Origin: Kiritimatiellales bacterium
GTDB taxonomy: Bacteria; Verrucomicrobiota; Kiritimatiellia; Kiritimatiellales; Pontiellaceae
NCBI GenBank assembly: GCA_003246265.1
Contig: QKAU01000065.1
Span: 1 to 64,000, forward strand
Direction of reading: 5' to 3'
Length of the DNA stretch: 64,000 nt
Shown here: piece by piece, positions 9,450 to 18,183 of the stretch
How positions within the stretch are numbered: position 1 is the stretch's first letter
How the letters are laid out: every line of letters starts with the position of its first letter
The notes under the pieces: model-generated
Seen by the model: only the letters and a program-made list of their open reading frames with translations
The model's database searches: none
Told to the model about the DNA's origin: nothing
Translations under genes and position numbers: made by a program

Positions 9450-11261
9450 ATGAGTGCTCCCACAACGAACAAGAAGCTGCTCGACTGGGTGGCGGAAATC
9501 ACAGCCATGTGCACGCCGGACCAGGTGGTTTGGTGCGACGGTTCCAAGGAGGAATACGACCGCCTGATGGGCGAAATGGTTGCCAGCGGCATGGCGATCA
9601 AGCTGAACGAGGAAAAGCGCCCGAACAGCTATGCCTTCAATTCCGATCCCTCCGACGTGGCCCGCGTTGAAAACCGCACCTACATCGCCTCCGTCAAGGA
9701 AGAGGATGCCGGCCCGACCAACAACTGGATCGATCCGGTGGAGCTCAAGGCCACCATGAGCGAGCTCTACAAGGGCTGCATGAAGGGCCGCACGATGTAC
9801 GTCATTCCCTTCTCCATGGGTCCGATCGGGTCGCCGATCGCGAAGAACGCGATCGAAATCTCCGATTCGCCCTACGTCGTGGTCAACATGCACATCATGG
9901 CGCGCGTATCGACCGAGGTCCTCCGCCTGATTGAAAAGAACGACGACTTCATTCCCTGCCTGCATTCCGTTGGCGCCCCACTCGAGCCCGGCCAGGAGGA
10001 CAGCCGCTGGCCCTGCGCGCCGATCGAGAAGAAGTACATCGCGCACTTCCCGGAAGAAAACCTCATCTGGTCCTACGGCTCCGGCTACGGCGGCAATGCC
10101 CTGCTGGGCAAGAAGTGCCTCGCGCTGCGCATCGCCTCCAACATGGCCCGCCACGAAGGCTGGATGGCCGAGCACATGCTTATCCTCCGCTTCACCAGCC
10201 CGGAAGGCAAGAAGTACCATATCGCCGCCGCCTTCCCGTCCGCCTGCGGCAAGACCAACCTGGCCATGCTCCAGTCCACCGTGCCGGGATGGAAGGTTGA
10301 AACCATCGGCGACGACATCGCCTGGATGAAGCCCGGTCCCGATGGACGTCTCTACGCGATCAATCCCGAAGCCGGTTTCTTCGGCGTTGCGCCCGGAACC
10401 TCCGAAGCCTCCAACCCGATGGCGCTGGCCAGCTGCGCCCGGGACGCCATCTTCACCAACGTGGTCGTGACTCCCGACCTCGACGTGTGGTGGGAAGACA
10501 TGGGCGTGGAATGCGAGGGCGGCACCGACTGGAAGAACAATCCGTGGAAGCCCGGCATGAAGGACAAGGACGGCAACAAGATCAAGGGTGCCCATCCGAA
10601 CAGCCGCTTCACCGCGCGCGCCGAGCTCTGCCCGGTCATCTGTCCCGATTGGGAAGATCCGGCCGGTGTGCCGATCGATATCTTCGTGTTCGGCGGAAAG
10701 CGCACTTCCGTGATGCCCCTCGTCCACGAGGCGTTCAGCTTCGAGCAGGGGATCTACATGGGTGCAACCGCGTCGTCCGAGCCCACCGCGGCGGCCCTCG
10801 ATGTCGGTGCCAAGCTCCGCTTCGATCCCTTCGCCATGACGCCCTTCATCGGCTACCACGCCGGCGACTACATGCAGCATTGGTTCGACATGGGTGAAAC
10901 GCTGGGCGACAAGGCCCCGCGCTGCTTCTATGTCAACTGGTTCCGCAAGACGGACGACGGCAAGTGGCTGTGGCCCGGCTTTGGCGAAAACTCCCGCGTG
11001 CTGAAGTGGATGTGCGACCGCGTCGAAGGCAAGGTCGGCGCCCGTGAAACCCCGATCGGACTGATGCCGATCGATGGCGAACTCACCCTCGACGGCCTGG
11101 ATATTCCGGCCAGCGATTGGGCCGAGCTGATGAAGGTCGACGCCGAAGCCTTCAAGGCCACCTTGGCCGATGCCAAGGATTACCTGGCCAAGTTTGGCGC
11201 CAAGCTTCCGGCCAAGATGAAGGAGCAGATGGCCGCCCTCGAAAAGCGCCTGGAAGCCTAG
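9450..11261 (+). CDS. pckG: Phosphoenolpyruvate carboxykinase (GTP)
   Basis: A 603-residue GTP-dependent PEP carboxykinase, the family's usual length. It interconverts oxaloacetate and PEP with GTP/GDP, at the start of gluconeogenesis or in the anaplerotic direction in fermenters. Visible motifs include the R-loop region ([20 protein letters not shown]), the kinase-1a loop with the reactive Cys (FPSACGKTN, near residue 266), the metal-binding GDDIAWM segment and [14 protein letters not shown]. Start ATG 9450 has GGAGG eight bases upstream. It is a single-gene unit between its own promoter and an intrinsic terminator. With the glgC fragment in this window it fits carbon flow into storage sugars. 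Confidence 0.98.
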   Translation: MSAPTTNKKLLDWVAEITAMCTPDQVVWCDGSKEEYDRLMGEMVASGMAIKLNEEKRPNSYAFNSDPSDVARVENRTYIASVKEEDAGPTNNWIDPVELKATMSELYKGCMKGRTMYVIPFSMGPIGSPIAKNAIEISDSPYVVVNMHIMARVSTEVLRLIEKNDDFIPCLHSVGAPLEPGQEDSRWPCAPIEKKYIAHFPEENLIWSYGSGYGGNALLGKKCLALRIASNMARHEGWMAEHMLILRFTSPEGKKYHIAAAFPSACGKTNLAMLQSTVPGWKVETIGDDIAWMKPGPDGRLYAINPEAGFFGVAPGTSEASNPMALASCARDAIFTNVVVTPDLDVWWEDMGVECEGGTDWKNNPWKPGMKDKDGNKIKGAHPNSRFTARAELCPVICPDWEDPAGVPIDIFVFGGKRTSVMPLVHEAFSFEQGIYMGATASSEPTAAALDVGAKLRFDPFAMTPFIGYHAGDYMQHWFDMGETLGDKAPRCFYVNWFRKTDDGKWLWPGFGENSRVLKWMCDRVEGKVGARETPIGLMPIDGELTLDGLDIPASDWAELMKVDAEAFKATLADAKDYLAKFGAKLPAKMKEQMAALEKRLEA

Positions 11262-11285
11262 TACGGTCCATCGGATCGATCATCG

Positions 11286-11319
11286 AAAAGCGTCCCGTTC
11301 GCGGGGCGCTTTTTTTTTG
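11286..11319 (+). terminator. Intrinsic terminator of pckG
   Basis: A GC-rich stem AGCGTCCCG / CGGGGCGCT with a four-base TTCG loop and one G-T pair, preceded by AAA and followed by nine T residues, 25 bp after the pckG stop. Confidence 0.9.
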
Positions 11320-11374
11320 TTGTGGCATCGCAATGGGCTTTGGTCCAATGTGCCGAATCATCGTGGAGTCCATC

Positions 11375-12802
11375 ATGAAAAGGTTGCTGGGAATTCTTTT
11401 TCTTGCCGTCGCGGCTGCGTGGGGAGGGGAACCGTTTGGCCCGGGGGAGCGTGTCGCCTTCATCGGCGACAGCATCACGCACGGAGGCGAATACCACACG
11501 CTGGTCCAGGCGTTCTATGCCACGCGTTTTCCAGAGCGGCGGGTCGCCTGCCTCAACGTGGGGATCAGCGGCGATACGGCACGGGGAGGCTGGGAGCGTT
11601 CGGCGCAGCATGGCAAGGGCGTTTGGGAAACGGACCTGGACCAGTACAGGGCAACTTCCGCGGTCGTCATGCTGGGAATGAACGATGTCGGCGGCTGGCA
11701 TTTCCTCCATGTGGCCAGCCGCGAAGAAATGGACGCCCAGAATGCGCAGTTGCTTGCGTCCTACCGGCACAACTACACCAACCTGCTTGACCGCCTTGAG
11801 GCACGGGGCTTGGCTCGAATCATCCTCGTCAAATCCTCTCCCTACGACCAGACCATGGTCGACCCTAAGGCCGCGGACAACCTTTTCCGCTTCGGCGTGG
11901 GCAAGAATGATGCGCTCGATGCAATCGCTGAAAAGGTGGTGTTGGTCGAAGGAAGGCGTCGGGGGTATCCGGTCTGCGATTTCAGCGCTCCCATGCTCGC
12001 GATCAATGCGGCCGAACAAGCCGCCGATTCCTCCTTTTCCATCATCGGCCGGGACCGCGTCCATCCGGGACACGACGGCCACATGGTCATGGCCTATGCG
12101 TTCCTGAAGTTCCAGGGGCTGTCGGGTCCCGTCGCGTCCGTCGGGATATCTCCGGGCACCGATGGTCCGGCCAAAATGGAACTCGCCAACTGCACCGTTT
12201 CCAATCTTGATCTTGCCGGTATGGGGGCGTCGTTCGAGTACCTGTCGAAATCGCTTCCCTTTCCCCGCGGAGAATACTCCGGCGTGGCCGCCCTCGTACC
12301 ATTCGAAAGCGAATTCAACCAGGAATTGCTGCGCGTGGAGGGGCTGGGACCCGGCAGGTACGGACTCCGGATCGATGGCCGGGAGCTGGCGACGTACGGC
12401 CACGAAGAGTTGGCACAGGGGATCAATCTGGTCCTGCTGGACGATGCGCCCCAGATGGTGCAGGCCCGGAAGGTCATGGACATGTGCCGGGAGCGCGCGC
12501 AGCTGGCCAAGAGCATTCGGGATGTCGTATGGAGCGTGGGCTACCTCAGAAAGGTCAAGGGGTACGAAGGATTCAACGATCTGGATTCCAACAGGGAAAT
12601 GATTGGCCGGATCCTTGCGGGGGAAACGTTTGACGGGCTGTGGGAAACGACGGAATACGTCAAGGGGAACCTGCGCTCCTATTCGGAACACGCCCCGCGG
12701 TACGAAGCGTTGCTGGCCGAACTGGAGTCCATGACCAGGGCCGTCTACGAGGCCTCCCAGCCACGGACGCTGCACATCGAAGTCGTGCGGCAGGACGAAT
12801 GA
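11375..12802 (+). CDS. Secreted SGNH/GDSL-family hydrolase with long C-terminal extension
   Basis: A 475-residue protein with an N-terminal signal peptide (MKRLLGILFLAVAAAWG). Residues of about 20-260 carry the four SGNH blocks: GDSITHGGEY (catalytic Ser), NVGISGDTARGG, GMNDVGG (oxyanion Asn), and DRVHPGHDGH (Asp/His). Such enzymes are esterases or lipases, often deacetylating plant or algal polysaccharides; the substrate cannot be read here. The last 200 or so residues are a mixed segment without a recognised domain, ending in a helical, charged part. Start ATG 11375 follows a TGGAGT motif. It sits between the pckG terminator and the convergent purM. Confidence 0.82.
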   Translation: MKRLLGILFLAVAAAWGGEPFGPGERVAFIGDSITHGGEYHTLVQAFYATRFPERRVACLNVGISGDTARGGWERSAQHGKGVWETDLDQYRATSAVVMLGMNDVGGWHFLHVASREEMDAQNAQLLASYRHNYTNLLDRLEARGLARIILVKSSPYDQTMVDPKAADNLFRFGVGKNDALDAIAEKVVLVEGRRRGYPVCDFSAPMLAINAAEQAADSSFSIIGRDRVHPGHDGHMVMAYAFLKFQGLSGPVASVGISPGTDGPAKMELANCTVSNLDLAGMGASFEYLSKSLPFPRGEYSGVAALVPFESEFNQELLRVEGLGPGRYGLRIDGRELATYGHEELAQGINLVLLDDAPQMVQARKVMDMCRERAQLAKSIRDVVWSVGYLRKVKGYEGFNDLDSNREMIGRILAGETFDGLWETTEYVKGNLRSYSEHAPRYEALLAELESMTRAVYEASQPRTLHIEVVRQDE

Positions 12803-12829
12803 AAAAAAGCGGAACCGGTTCGGTTCCGC
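12802..12829 (-). terminator. Intrinsic terminator of purM (minus strand), overlapping the SGNH gene stop
   Basis: A perfect 8-bp stem GCGGAACC/GGTTCCGC (12809-12816 and 12822-12829). On the minus strand it is followed by seven T residues (A-run at 12802-12808), which abut the TGA of the convergent hydrolase gene. Confidence 0.88.
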
Positions 12830-12853
12830 CTTGTCCGGTGCGAGGGGGCGCAG

Positions 12854-13888
12854 CTAGTTGACCAGGACCGACTTTCCGCTGCCGGCAACGATTTCGCCGA
12901 TGACGACGGGTTTCTGCTTCTCCGCCTTTAACAGCTTCATGGCGGCATCGGCATCCTTCCTCCCTACGACGACGACCATCCCGATGCCCATGTTGAAGAC
13001 ACGGTACATCTCTTCCCGGTCGACCTGACCCGCATCCTGGATGAATTGGAATACCGGGGGAACGGTCCAGGTCGAACGGTCGAACACGGCGTCGACATTT
13101 GCGGGGAGCACGCGCGGCACGTTGTCGTACAGCCCTCCGCCGGTAATGTGCGCCATGCCGTGGACATCGATCTTGGCCATCAGCTTGAGCATGGGGTTCA
13201 GGTAGCTCTTGTGGATGGCGAGAAGCGCCTTTTCGAACGTGGTTTTCGTGCCGGGTACCAGGTCGGAGAGCTTCTTCCCGGCGGTTTCGAAGATCACCTT
13301 GCGGGCCAGGGAGTATCCGTTCGTGTGCAGGCCGGAGGAGGGCAGGCCGATCAGCACATCGCCCTTCCGGATCTTCTTCCCGGTAATCAGCTTCTTCTTT
13401 TCAACCACGCCGACGATGCAACCGACGATGTCGTACTCGCCTTGTGGATAGAGGCCCGGCATTTCGGCAGTCTCTCCGCCCAGCAACGCGGCGCCATTTT
13501 CCATGCATGCCTTGCAGAAGCCCGTCAGGACATCCTCGAACACCTTGCCATCGAGTGCCGCCGTTCCCAGATAGTCCATGAAAAAGAGGGGCCGGGCACC
13601 CTGCACGAGAATGTCGTTGACGCAGTGGTTGACCAGGTCCTGGCCGACTGTGCCGTGCTTGTTGGCCATGTGCGCGACCTTGAGCTTGGTGCCCACGCCG
13701 TCGACGCTGCTGACCAGCAGGCTTTCCCTGCCGGGCGATTTGAACAGGCCTCCGAACGAGCCGATTTCGCTGACCACGCCGGCGGTATTGGTGGCCTTGA
13801 CCCTCTTCTTGATCCGCTGGAGCGAATCCATCATTACATCGATATCCACGCCGGCGGCGGCGTAGGCGGATTTCTTTTTTTCAGCCAT
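12854..13888 (-). CDS. purM: Phosphoribosylformylglycinamidine cyclo-ligase (AIR synthase)
   Basis: A 344-residue enzyme of purine synthesis: it closes the imidazole ring of FGAM with ATP to give AIR. The length matches E. coli PurM. Visible signatures are the N-terminal AYAAAGVDID start, SVDGVGTKLKVA, the DILVQGARPLFFMDYLG block, GGETAEMPG, the substrate loop GLPSSGLHTNGYS and HITGGG. The start is ATG 13888 (MAEKKKSAY) with AAAGG upstream; an in-frame ATG at 13930 would overlap the preceding gene. It follows the NIF3-like gene closely and ends in a strong terminator. The partner enzyme gene purC is about 42 kb away. Confidence 0.97.
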   Translation of the reverse strand: MAEKKKSAYAAAGVDIDVMMDSLQRIKKRVKATNTAGVVSEIGSFGGLFKSPGRESLLVSSVDGVGTKLKVAHMANKHGTVGQDLVNHCVNDILVQGARPLFFMDYLGTAALDGKVFEDVLTGFCKACMENGAALLGGETAEMPGLYPQGEYDIVGCIVGVVEKKKLITGKKIRKGDVLIGLPSSGLHTNGYSLARKVIFETAGKKLSDLVPGTKTTFEKALLAIHKSYLNPMLKLMAKIDVHGMAHITGGGLYDNVPRVLPANVDAVFDRSTWTVPPVFQFIQDAGQVDREEMYRVFNMGIGMVVVVGRKDADAAMKLLKAEKQKPVVIGEIVAGSGKSVLVN

Positions 13889-13901
13889 GATTCTACTGCC
13901 T

Positions 13902-14687
13902 TTATCGGTTGGTTTGAATGGGTTCAGCATCCCTTTCGGCGATCAGGATGTCAATCCCGACGCCCAGCACCCTTCGCAAAATCTGGGCGAAAACGGGAAG
14001 ATAGCCGCGCTCCGTGCTGCTGTGCTCGCAAAGGATCACATGGGTGCCCGCCTGCGTGGCGGCCAGGACGCGGTGGTGGCTCATCTCCCCGGTCAGGTAG
14101 CAGTCGGCCGGGACATTTTCCAGCACGTCGCCGCCGGATCCGGCGCAGAGAGCCACCGTGCGCACGGAGCGGCCGTCCGTGGACTTGGCCGTGCGGACAT
14201 GCCGGAGCCCTAGATTCCTGCGGATGCGCTGGGCGAGCGTCTGGAGCGCAACAGGGTTGGCGAGGTGGACGATCCGTCCCTGGCCGGCATCCATTTCGCC
14301 GCAGGGGTGCAGCACTTCGATTTCCCCTTCGCCGATGCATCCGGCCAGCCAGTCGTTCACGCCGCCGACCACGGCGTCGAGGGCGGTGTGGGGGGAATAG
14401 AGGGCGATATCCTTGCGCACGAGCTTCATGACCGCCCGGTCATGGCCGTTGCCGGCGTCCAGCCGCCGGGCCGGCCGGAAAAGAATGGGGTGGTAGGCGA
14501 TCACCAGGTCAATTTTCTTCAAGACGGCCTCGTCGGCCACCGCCTCCGTGGGGTCGATCGTCAGCAGGATCCTTTTGATGCCGCGCGACCCAAGCGGGGT
14601 GATCAGCAGGCCGACATTGTCCCAGGGGGCGGCCAGCGATGGCGGAGCGATCGCCTCTAGGGATTGGATCACCTGTGGAAGCTTCAT
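13902..14687 (-). CDS. NIF3/DUF34 family dinuclear-metal protein
   Basis: A 261-residue protein of the NIF3 family, which forms toroidal hexamers with two metal ions per subunit; proposed roles include GTP cyclohydrolase 1 type 2, not confirmed here. Visible signatures are the N-terminal LAAPWDNVGLLI, the IDPTEAV strand, the metal-binding AYHPILF segment, YSPHTALDA, and the second metal block near the C-terminus with GEMSHH and HSSTERGY. It begins at ATG 14687 and precedes purM by 13 bp, so the two are probably one transcript. The upstream region has a TGTGCATAAT stretch that could act as an extended -10 element very close to the start (speculative). Confidence 0.88.
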   Translation of the reverse strand: MKLPQVIQSLEAIAPPSLAAPWDNVGLLITPLGSRGIKRILLTIDPTEAVADEAVLKKIDLVIAYHPILFRPARRLDAGNGHDRAVMKLVRKDIALYSPHTALDAVVGGVNDWLAGCIGEGEIEVLHPCGEMDAGQGRIVHLANPVALQTLAQRIRRNLGLRHVRTAKSTDGRSVRTVALCAGSGGDVLENVPADCYLTGEMSHHRVLAATQAGTHVILCEHSSTERGYLPVFAQILRRVLGVGIDILIAERDAEPIQTNR

Positions 14688-14745
14688 GCGTGCGCATTAT
14701 GCACATCGCGCCGGGGGCGGAAAGGGAAATGTGGACAACGGGAAC

Positions 14746-14773
14746 TTGATTTGCCGGTGTCCGGCCCTACACT
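14746..14773 (+). promoter_or_regulatory. Candidate promoter of the rubredoxin-like gene
   Basis: TTGATT (14746-14751) and TACACT (14768-14773), spacer 16 bp, with AGGAGG at 14790-14795 just before the start codon. Confidence 0.5.
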
Positions 14774-14800
14774 TCGAAATACCTAACCTAGGAGGAAACC

Positions 14801-15136
14801 ATGACCAAGTGGAAATGCTCGGTGTGCGGCTATATCCATGATGGCGACGCCGCCTGCGCCGCCTGTCCCAAGTGTTCGGCAGCGGCGGAGAAGTTCGCCC
14901 GGCTGGATGAAAAGGCGGCGGAACTGGTGGAGCGTTCGCGCCATACGAACGCGCTCCATGCGCAATTGATCGACCTCGCCAGGCAGATCGAGCGGGTGTG
15001 CGAGGATGGGATCCGCGACAACCTCGACCCGGGGTGCGTCGACGTCTTCAAGAAGAGCCTCCAGGCGTCCTACATCCAGATGAAGCTCTCCATGACGGAA
15101 ATGCAGGGCCACATGGCCAAGGGCAAGTGGGGCTGA
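14801..15136 (+). CDS. Small rubredoxin-like zinc-ribbon/helical protein
   Basis: A 111-residue protein. The first 30 residues form a rubredoxin-like ribbon with two Cys pairs (CSVCGYIHDG, then CAACPKC), suitable for iron or zinc; an extra Cys (CAACPKC has three) is present. The remaining 75 residues are helical and charged, with Met-rich ends (MKLSMTEMQGHM). Comparable proteins carry a rubredoxin-like domain at the end of rubrerythrins, but no ferritin-like di-iron motif is seen here. It has its own promoter, an AGGAGG site five bases from ATG 14801, and a terminator after it, so it is monocistronic. Its function is unknown; redox or metal handling is an inference. Confidence 0.72.
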   Translation: MTKWKCSVCGYIHDGDAACAACPKCSAAAEKFARLDEKAAELVERSRHTNALHAQLIDLARQIERVCEDGIRDNLDPGCVDVFKKSLQASYIQMKLSMTEMQGHMAKGKWG

Positions 15137-15165
15137 TGGCCGGAATCGCAGCCGGGTCGTCGTAA

Positions 15166-15205
15166 ATAAAAACGCCCGTCCGCCTGCGCGGATGGGCGTT
15201 TTCTT
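15166..15205. terminator. Bidirectional intrinsic terminator
   Basis: A 12-bp stem ACGCCCGTCCGC / GCGGATGGGCGT with a four-base loop and one G-T pair. TTTTCTTTT follows on the plus strand, and TTTTTATTT on the minus strand. It ends both the rubredoxin-like gene and the V-ATPase operon. Confidence 0.92.
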
Positions 15206-15221
15206 TTGCGGGACGAAACGG

Positions 15222-15686
15222 CTACTTGAGCGCCATCTGGATGAAGATCATCACGAAGAGGGCGACGGTTTCAACGATGCCGAGCGTGGTCAGGTAGTTG
15301 CCGAAGCCCTGTCCGGTTTCGGCCAGCGCATCGGATCCGGAGGCTCCGGCCTTGCCCTGGTACCATGCGGAAACCCCCATGGCGATGCCGCCCAGGATGC
15401 CCGCACCCAGCACGGCCGGCCACATGGCCGCGGCGATGGCCGGATCCAGCGCCATCTTGTTGAAGGCCAGGAGCAGCAGCAACCCGTAGATGGTCTGGGA
15501 GAGCGGTGCGCCGATGAAGACCAGCAGGATGAACGGCGCCGCCTTGCCCTGCAGGTAGCATTTCTTCCACGCGCCGATGCCGGCCATGCCGGCCGTTCCG
15601 GTGCCGAGTGCCGAACCGATTGCGGCAAAGGCCAGTGCGGCGGCCCCGCCGAGTTTGATCAATGCCGGTGCTAACGATACTTCCAT
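15222..15686 (-). CDS. atpK: V-type ATP synthase subunit K (rotor ring proteolipid)
   Basis: A 154-residue proteolipid with four transmembrane helices in two hairpins, forming the membrane rotor ring. It has a single ion-carrying carboxylate, Glu139 in helix 4 (GIVETVAL); the matching place in helix 2 holds Gln64 (LSQTIYG), as in V-type rings. Ser63, Gln64, Gln110 (WYQGKAG) and Glu139 align with Thr64, Gln65, Gln110 and Glu139 of Enterococcus hirae NtpK, the sodium ligands in that crystal structure, so sodium coupling is plausible. Start ATG 15686 has GGAGG upstream. It is the last gene of the operon, 29 bp after subunit I and before a strong terminator. Confidence 0.95.
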   Translation of the reverse strand: MEVSLAPALIKLGGAAALAFAAIGSALGTGTAGMAGIGAWKKCYLQGKAAPFILLVFIGAPLSQTIYGLLLLLAFNKMALDPAIAAAMWPAVLGAGILGGIAMGVSAWYQGKAGASGSDALAETGQGFGNYLTTLGIVETVALFVMIFIQMALK

Positions 15687-15715
15687 TTTATTGCCTCCTG
15701 TTGGTCGATTCTGGG

Positions 15716-17512
15716 TTAAAGGTTTTTTTCCGTCTTCCTGAATGGATTGAAATGGATGCCGGCCCATTCCACGCCAGCATGTCCGGAGAACTCGAGCGTA
15801 TTCAACCGGATGCCGTGAACCATCACGCCCATGGCGCCGAGGATGATGTTCAGGGCATGGCCGAGGAACAGGATCAAGGCGGCGCCCAGCGCGCCGATGC
15901 CATGGAATCCCATGTCCAGCGCCATGCCGTTGAAGGCCTGGGCAATGGCGAGCGAGGCCGCCCCTACGGCATAAAGGCGGACGTAGGAAATGATGTCGAC
16001 GAAGTTGTTGATGACGTTCAGCACGAGGGTGACAAGGCCGAAGTAGGACCTGGACATGACGAGGCTCAGCACGATCAGTCCCACGCCGGTGCCCAACAGG
16101 GGGAGCTGGGTTGCTGTCACCCATTGGGGCAGCTCGATGTAGAGCACCATGTTGAGCACGACGGAGAACAGGGTCCACGTCGAGAACAGCCAGCCCAGGT
16201 CGGCAAGGGCCGCCCATGAGTTGATCTTGCGGATCAGGTTCCATCCATGGGCCAGGGTCAGGTGAAGCGTCCCGATCGAGAAGCAGATGAACATGATGTT
16301 CTTCGCGGAAAGGTCGGCGTTCCATCCCTCCGCGCTCTTTCCGGTCATGAAGTCGCTGGAGAGGCTGCGCAGAGGGGCGGGCAGGTTCTCGATCGGAATG
16401 CCGAAATAGTTTCCGGTAAGGACGCCGAACAGCACGCAGGTGGCACTCATGAGCATGAGCAGGTTCAAGGCGGGCTGGGCCGGCTTGCTGCCCTTGGTCT
16501 TGAGTTTTCCGAACAGGGTCAGGGCGATGAACAGCAGGCCGTAGCCGGCGTCGCCAATGATGAAGGCGAAGAAGATGCTCAGGAAGATGAGGAACAGCGC
16601 ACTGACGTCGAGTTCGCGGTAGCCGGGAACCACGCCGATCATGCCGAGCACCGCCTTGATGGGGGAGACCCACTTCGGATTGCGCAGCAGGGTGGGGGGC
16701 TGGTCGGCGTCGGAAACCGCTTCCAGAAGGTAGCCCCATCCGTGTTCGGCCGCGGCGGCGGCGAGCTCCTCCTCGCGGTCGGCGGGATAAAAGCCGCGCA
16801 GATAGGTGAACGACTCCTCGCGCCCCATGCCGTCGCGCACCTCGAGGAAGGTGACGCCGTCGGAGGCGTCGCCGGCAATCTGCTCGGCCAGCTTGCGGTC
16901 GCCGGCGTAGGTCTTGAACTCGGACTCGGTCTCCGCAAGAGCCTGGCGGGTCTTGGCGATGTGGTGCTCGATCTGGGAAAGGGAGCGGTCGGGCAGGCGG
17001 ACTTCGTGGGCCGCCAGCGCAAAATCGGAGCGGGAGGCGGCCAGCACGTATCGGGTATTCTTGTCGCGGCCGATCTCGACCACGCTTATGCCTTCGGGTA
17101 TCTCCGGCGGGGTTTTGATCTGGAACTCGTAGAGCTTGAGGCAGAGCCCCTTCTCGTTGAGGGCGGCGATCGCCCGCGGTTCGAACTCGCCAAAAGGCAG
17201 GATGCGGGTGTGTTCGTGCTCAAGCCCCTGGAGGGTCTCCTTAAGCTCCTTCTCGCGGTGGATCAGCTTCCAGACCGTATCGACGAGATGGTCGGGATCC
17301 TTGCCGGTGGGGTCGGCATCGGGCTGGGCCTGCAGCACCTCCTTGGCGCGCTGGACATAGAGCAGGTGGTTGCGCGCCTGCTCCAGCTCGTGGCCCTCCG
17401 GCGCCTTGACGTGCGCCACATGGAGCACCTGGAGGTCGCGCAGCTTCCTCAGCGTCTCCTCCTGCCGGGCGGGGGTGCAGAGGAGCGTCAGTTTTTTCAT
17501 CTTAACGATCAT
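15716..17512 (-). CDS. atpI: V-type ATP synthase subunit I (stator membrane subunit, a-subunit homologue)
   Basis: A 598-residue subunit I. The N-terminal half of about 300 residues is a soluble, coiled-coil-rich stator arm (long Glu/Lys/Leu helices such as KEVLQAQPDADPTGKD). The C-terminal half has six to eight transmembrane helices, including the conserved IGDAGYGLL region and the YVRLYAVGAASLAIAQAFN segment, which carries the Arg that lines the ion half-channels. ATG 17512 overlaps the stop of subunit D as ATGA, supporting translational coupling; an internal ATG at 17500 (MKKLTLL) is a possible alternative. It works with subunit K to move ions across the inner membrane. Confidence 0.95.
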   Translation of the reverse strand: MIVKMKKLTLLCTPARQEETLRKLRDLQVLHVAHVKAPEGHELEQARNHLLYVQRAKEVLQAQPDADPTGKDPDHLVDTVWKLIHREKELKETLQGLEHEHTRILPFGEFEPRAIAALNEKGLCLKLYEFQIKTPPEIPEGISVVEIGRDKNTRYVLAASRSDFALAAHEVRLPDRSLSQIEHHIAKTRQALAETESEFKTYAGDRKLAEQIAGDASDGVTFLEVRDGMGREESFTYLRGFYPADREEELAAAAAEHGWGYLLEAVSDADQPPTLLRNPKWVSPIKAVLGMIGVVPGYRELDVSALFLIFLSIFFAFIIGDAGYGLLFIALTLFGKLKTKGSKPAQPALNLLMLMSATCVLFGVLTGNYFGIPIENLPAPLRSLSSDFMTGKSAEGWNADLSAKNIMFICFSIGTLHLTLAHGWNLIRKINSWAALADLGWLFSTWTLFSVVLNMVLYIELPQWVTATQLPLLGTGVGLIVLSLVMSRSYFGLVTLVLNVINNFVDIISYVRLYAVGAASLAIAQAFNGMALDMGFHGIGALGAALILFLGHALNIILGAMGVMVHGIRLNTLEFSGHAGVEWAGIHFNPFRKTEKNL

Positions 17513-18096
17513 GCGCTTTTCCCTTTGGCGATCTTTGAGCGGGCGACGGCGGCGGTCTGTTGGTCGCCCATGAAGATCCGGATGACGCGGATGTTCTCCC
17601 TGGCCTCGGGAATCTTCACCTTTTCGAACAGGTTGACGCGCTGGGTCGTGGTGCGCAGTTCCTCGCCGAGCAGCCGGTGCTGTTCCTCAAGGATCTTCCG
17701 CTCCACCCGCAGGCGGGTCAGCTGCTTGAGCACGCGGATGCCCTCGTCGACCCATGGATCGGTGTCGAACAGGTCGGGCAAGGCGGGCTTGAAATCAAGC
17801 TTTTCCAGGACGGGGATGTTGACGCCGGCGATGTTGCCCAGCGAGGTGTCCAGCGTGGAGACCTCCGCAAAGGGGGCGAGATCAACCGGTTCGGAATAGA
17901 GCTGGATCCACGAACTGAGCTTGGCGCGCGCCTCCTGCTCCTCGTCGCGCTTCTCCATGATCGCCTGGTCTAGCCGGCGCATCTCCATCTGGAGCTGCTG
18001 CTTCTTCAGCTGCAGCGTGGGAAGGTAGCGGTTGAAGCGCGCCAGCGCGTCGCGCTGCGCCTTGAGCTCGTTTTTGGTTAACTTGATTTTAGCCAT
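17509..18096 (-). CDS. atpD: V-type ATP synthase subunit D (central stalk)
   Basis: A 195-residue, highly helical protein with the long antiparallel coiled coil of V/A-type subunit D, the rotating shaft that connects the A3B3 head to the membrane ring. The start reads MAKIKLTKNELKAQRDALAR, closely matching the family N-terminus (K(L/I)TKxELxxQ...L). The C-terminal helix contains RVNLFEKVKIPEARENI, also a family signature. It follows subunit B after an 87-bp spacer, the only large gap in the operon, and overlaps subunit I by 4 bp (ATGA). Confidence 0.95.
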   Translation of the reverse strand: MAKIKLTKNELKAQRDALARFNRYLPTLQLKKQQLQMEMRRLDQAIMEKRDEEQEARAKLSSWIQLYSEPVDLAPFAEVSTLDTSLGNIAGVNIPVLEKLDFKPALPDLFDTDPWVDEGIRVLKQLTRLRVERKILEEQHRLLGEELRTTTQRVNLFEKVKIPEARENIRVIRIFMGDQQTAAVARSKIAKGKSA

Positions 18097-18103
18097 GGCA
18101 TCT

Positions 18104-18175
18104 ATCCACAGATTGCGCAGATTTCCCGGATCAACCTGATGCTGGAATCGAAGCCAACCAGTGAAATCCGTGGAT
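18104..18175. repeat. Inverted repeat in the atpB-atpD spacer
   Basis: ATCCACAGATT at 18104-18114 is mirrored by AATCCGTGGAT at 18165-18175 (one mismatch in 11). A second GCGCAGATT follows the left arm, giving the look of the dispersed intergenic ATCCACAGATTNCNCAGATT family I recall from several bacterial genomes. The element fills almost the whole 87-bp gap between atpB and atpD. Confidence 0.5.
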
Positions 18176-18183
18176 TCATTCCA

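Noticed and set aside
9258..10880. A 540-codon open frame on the minus strand
   Set aside because: It is antisense to pckG, which has full catalytic motifs; composition is again that of a shadow frame.
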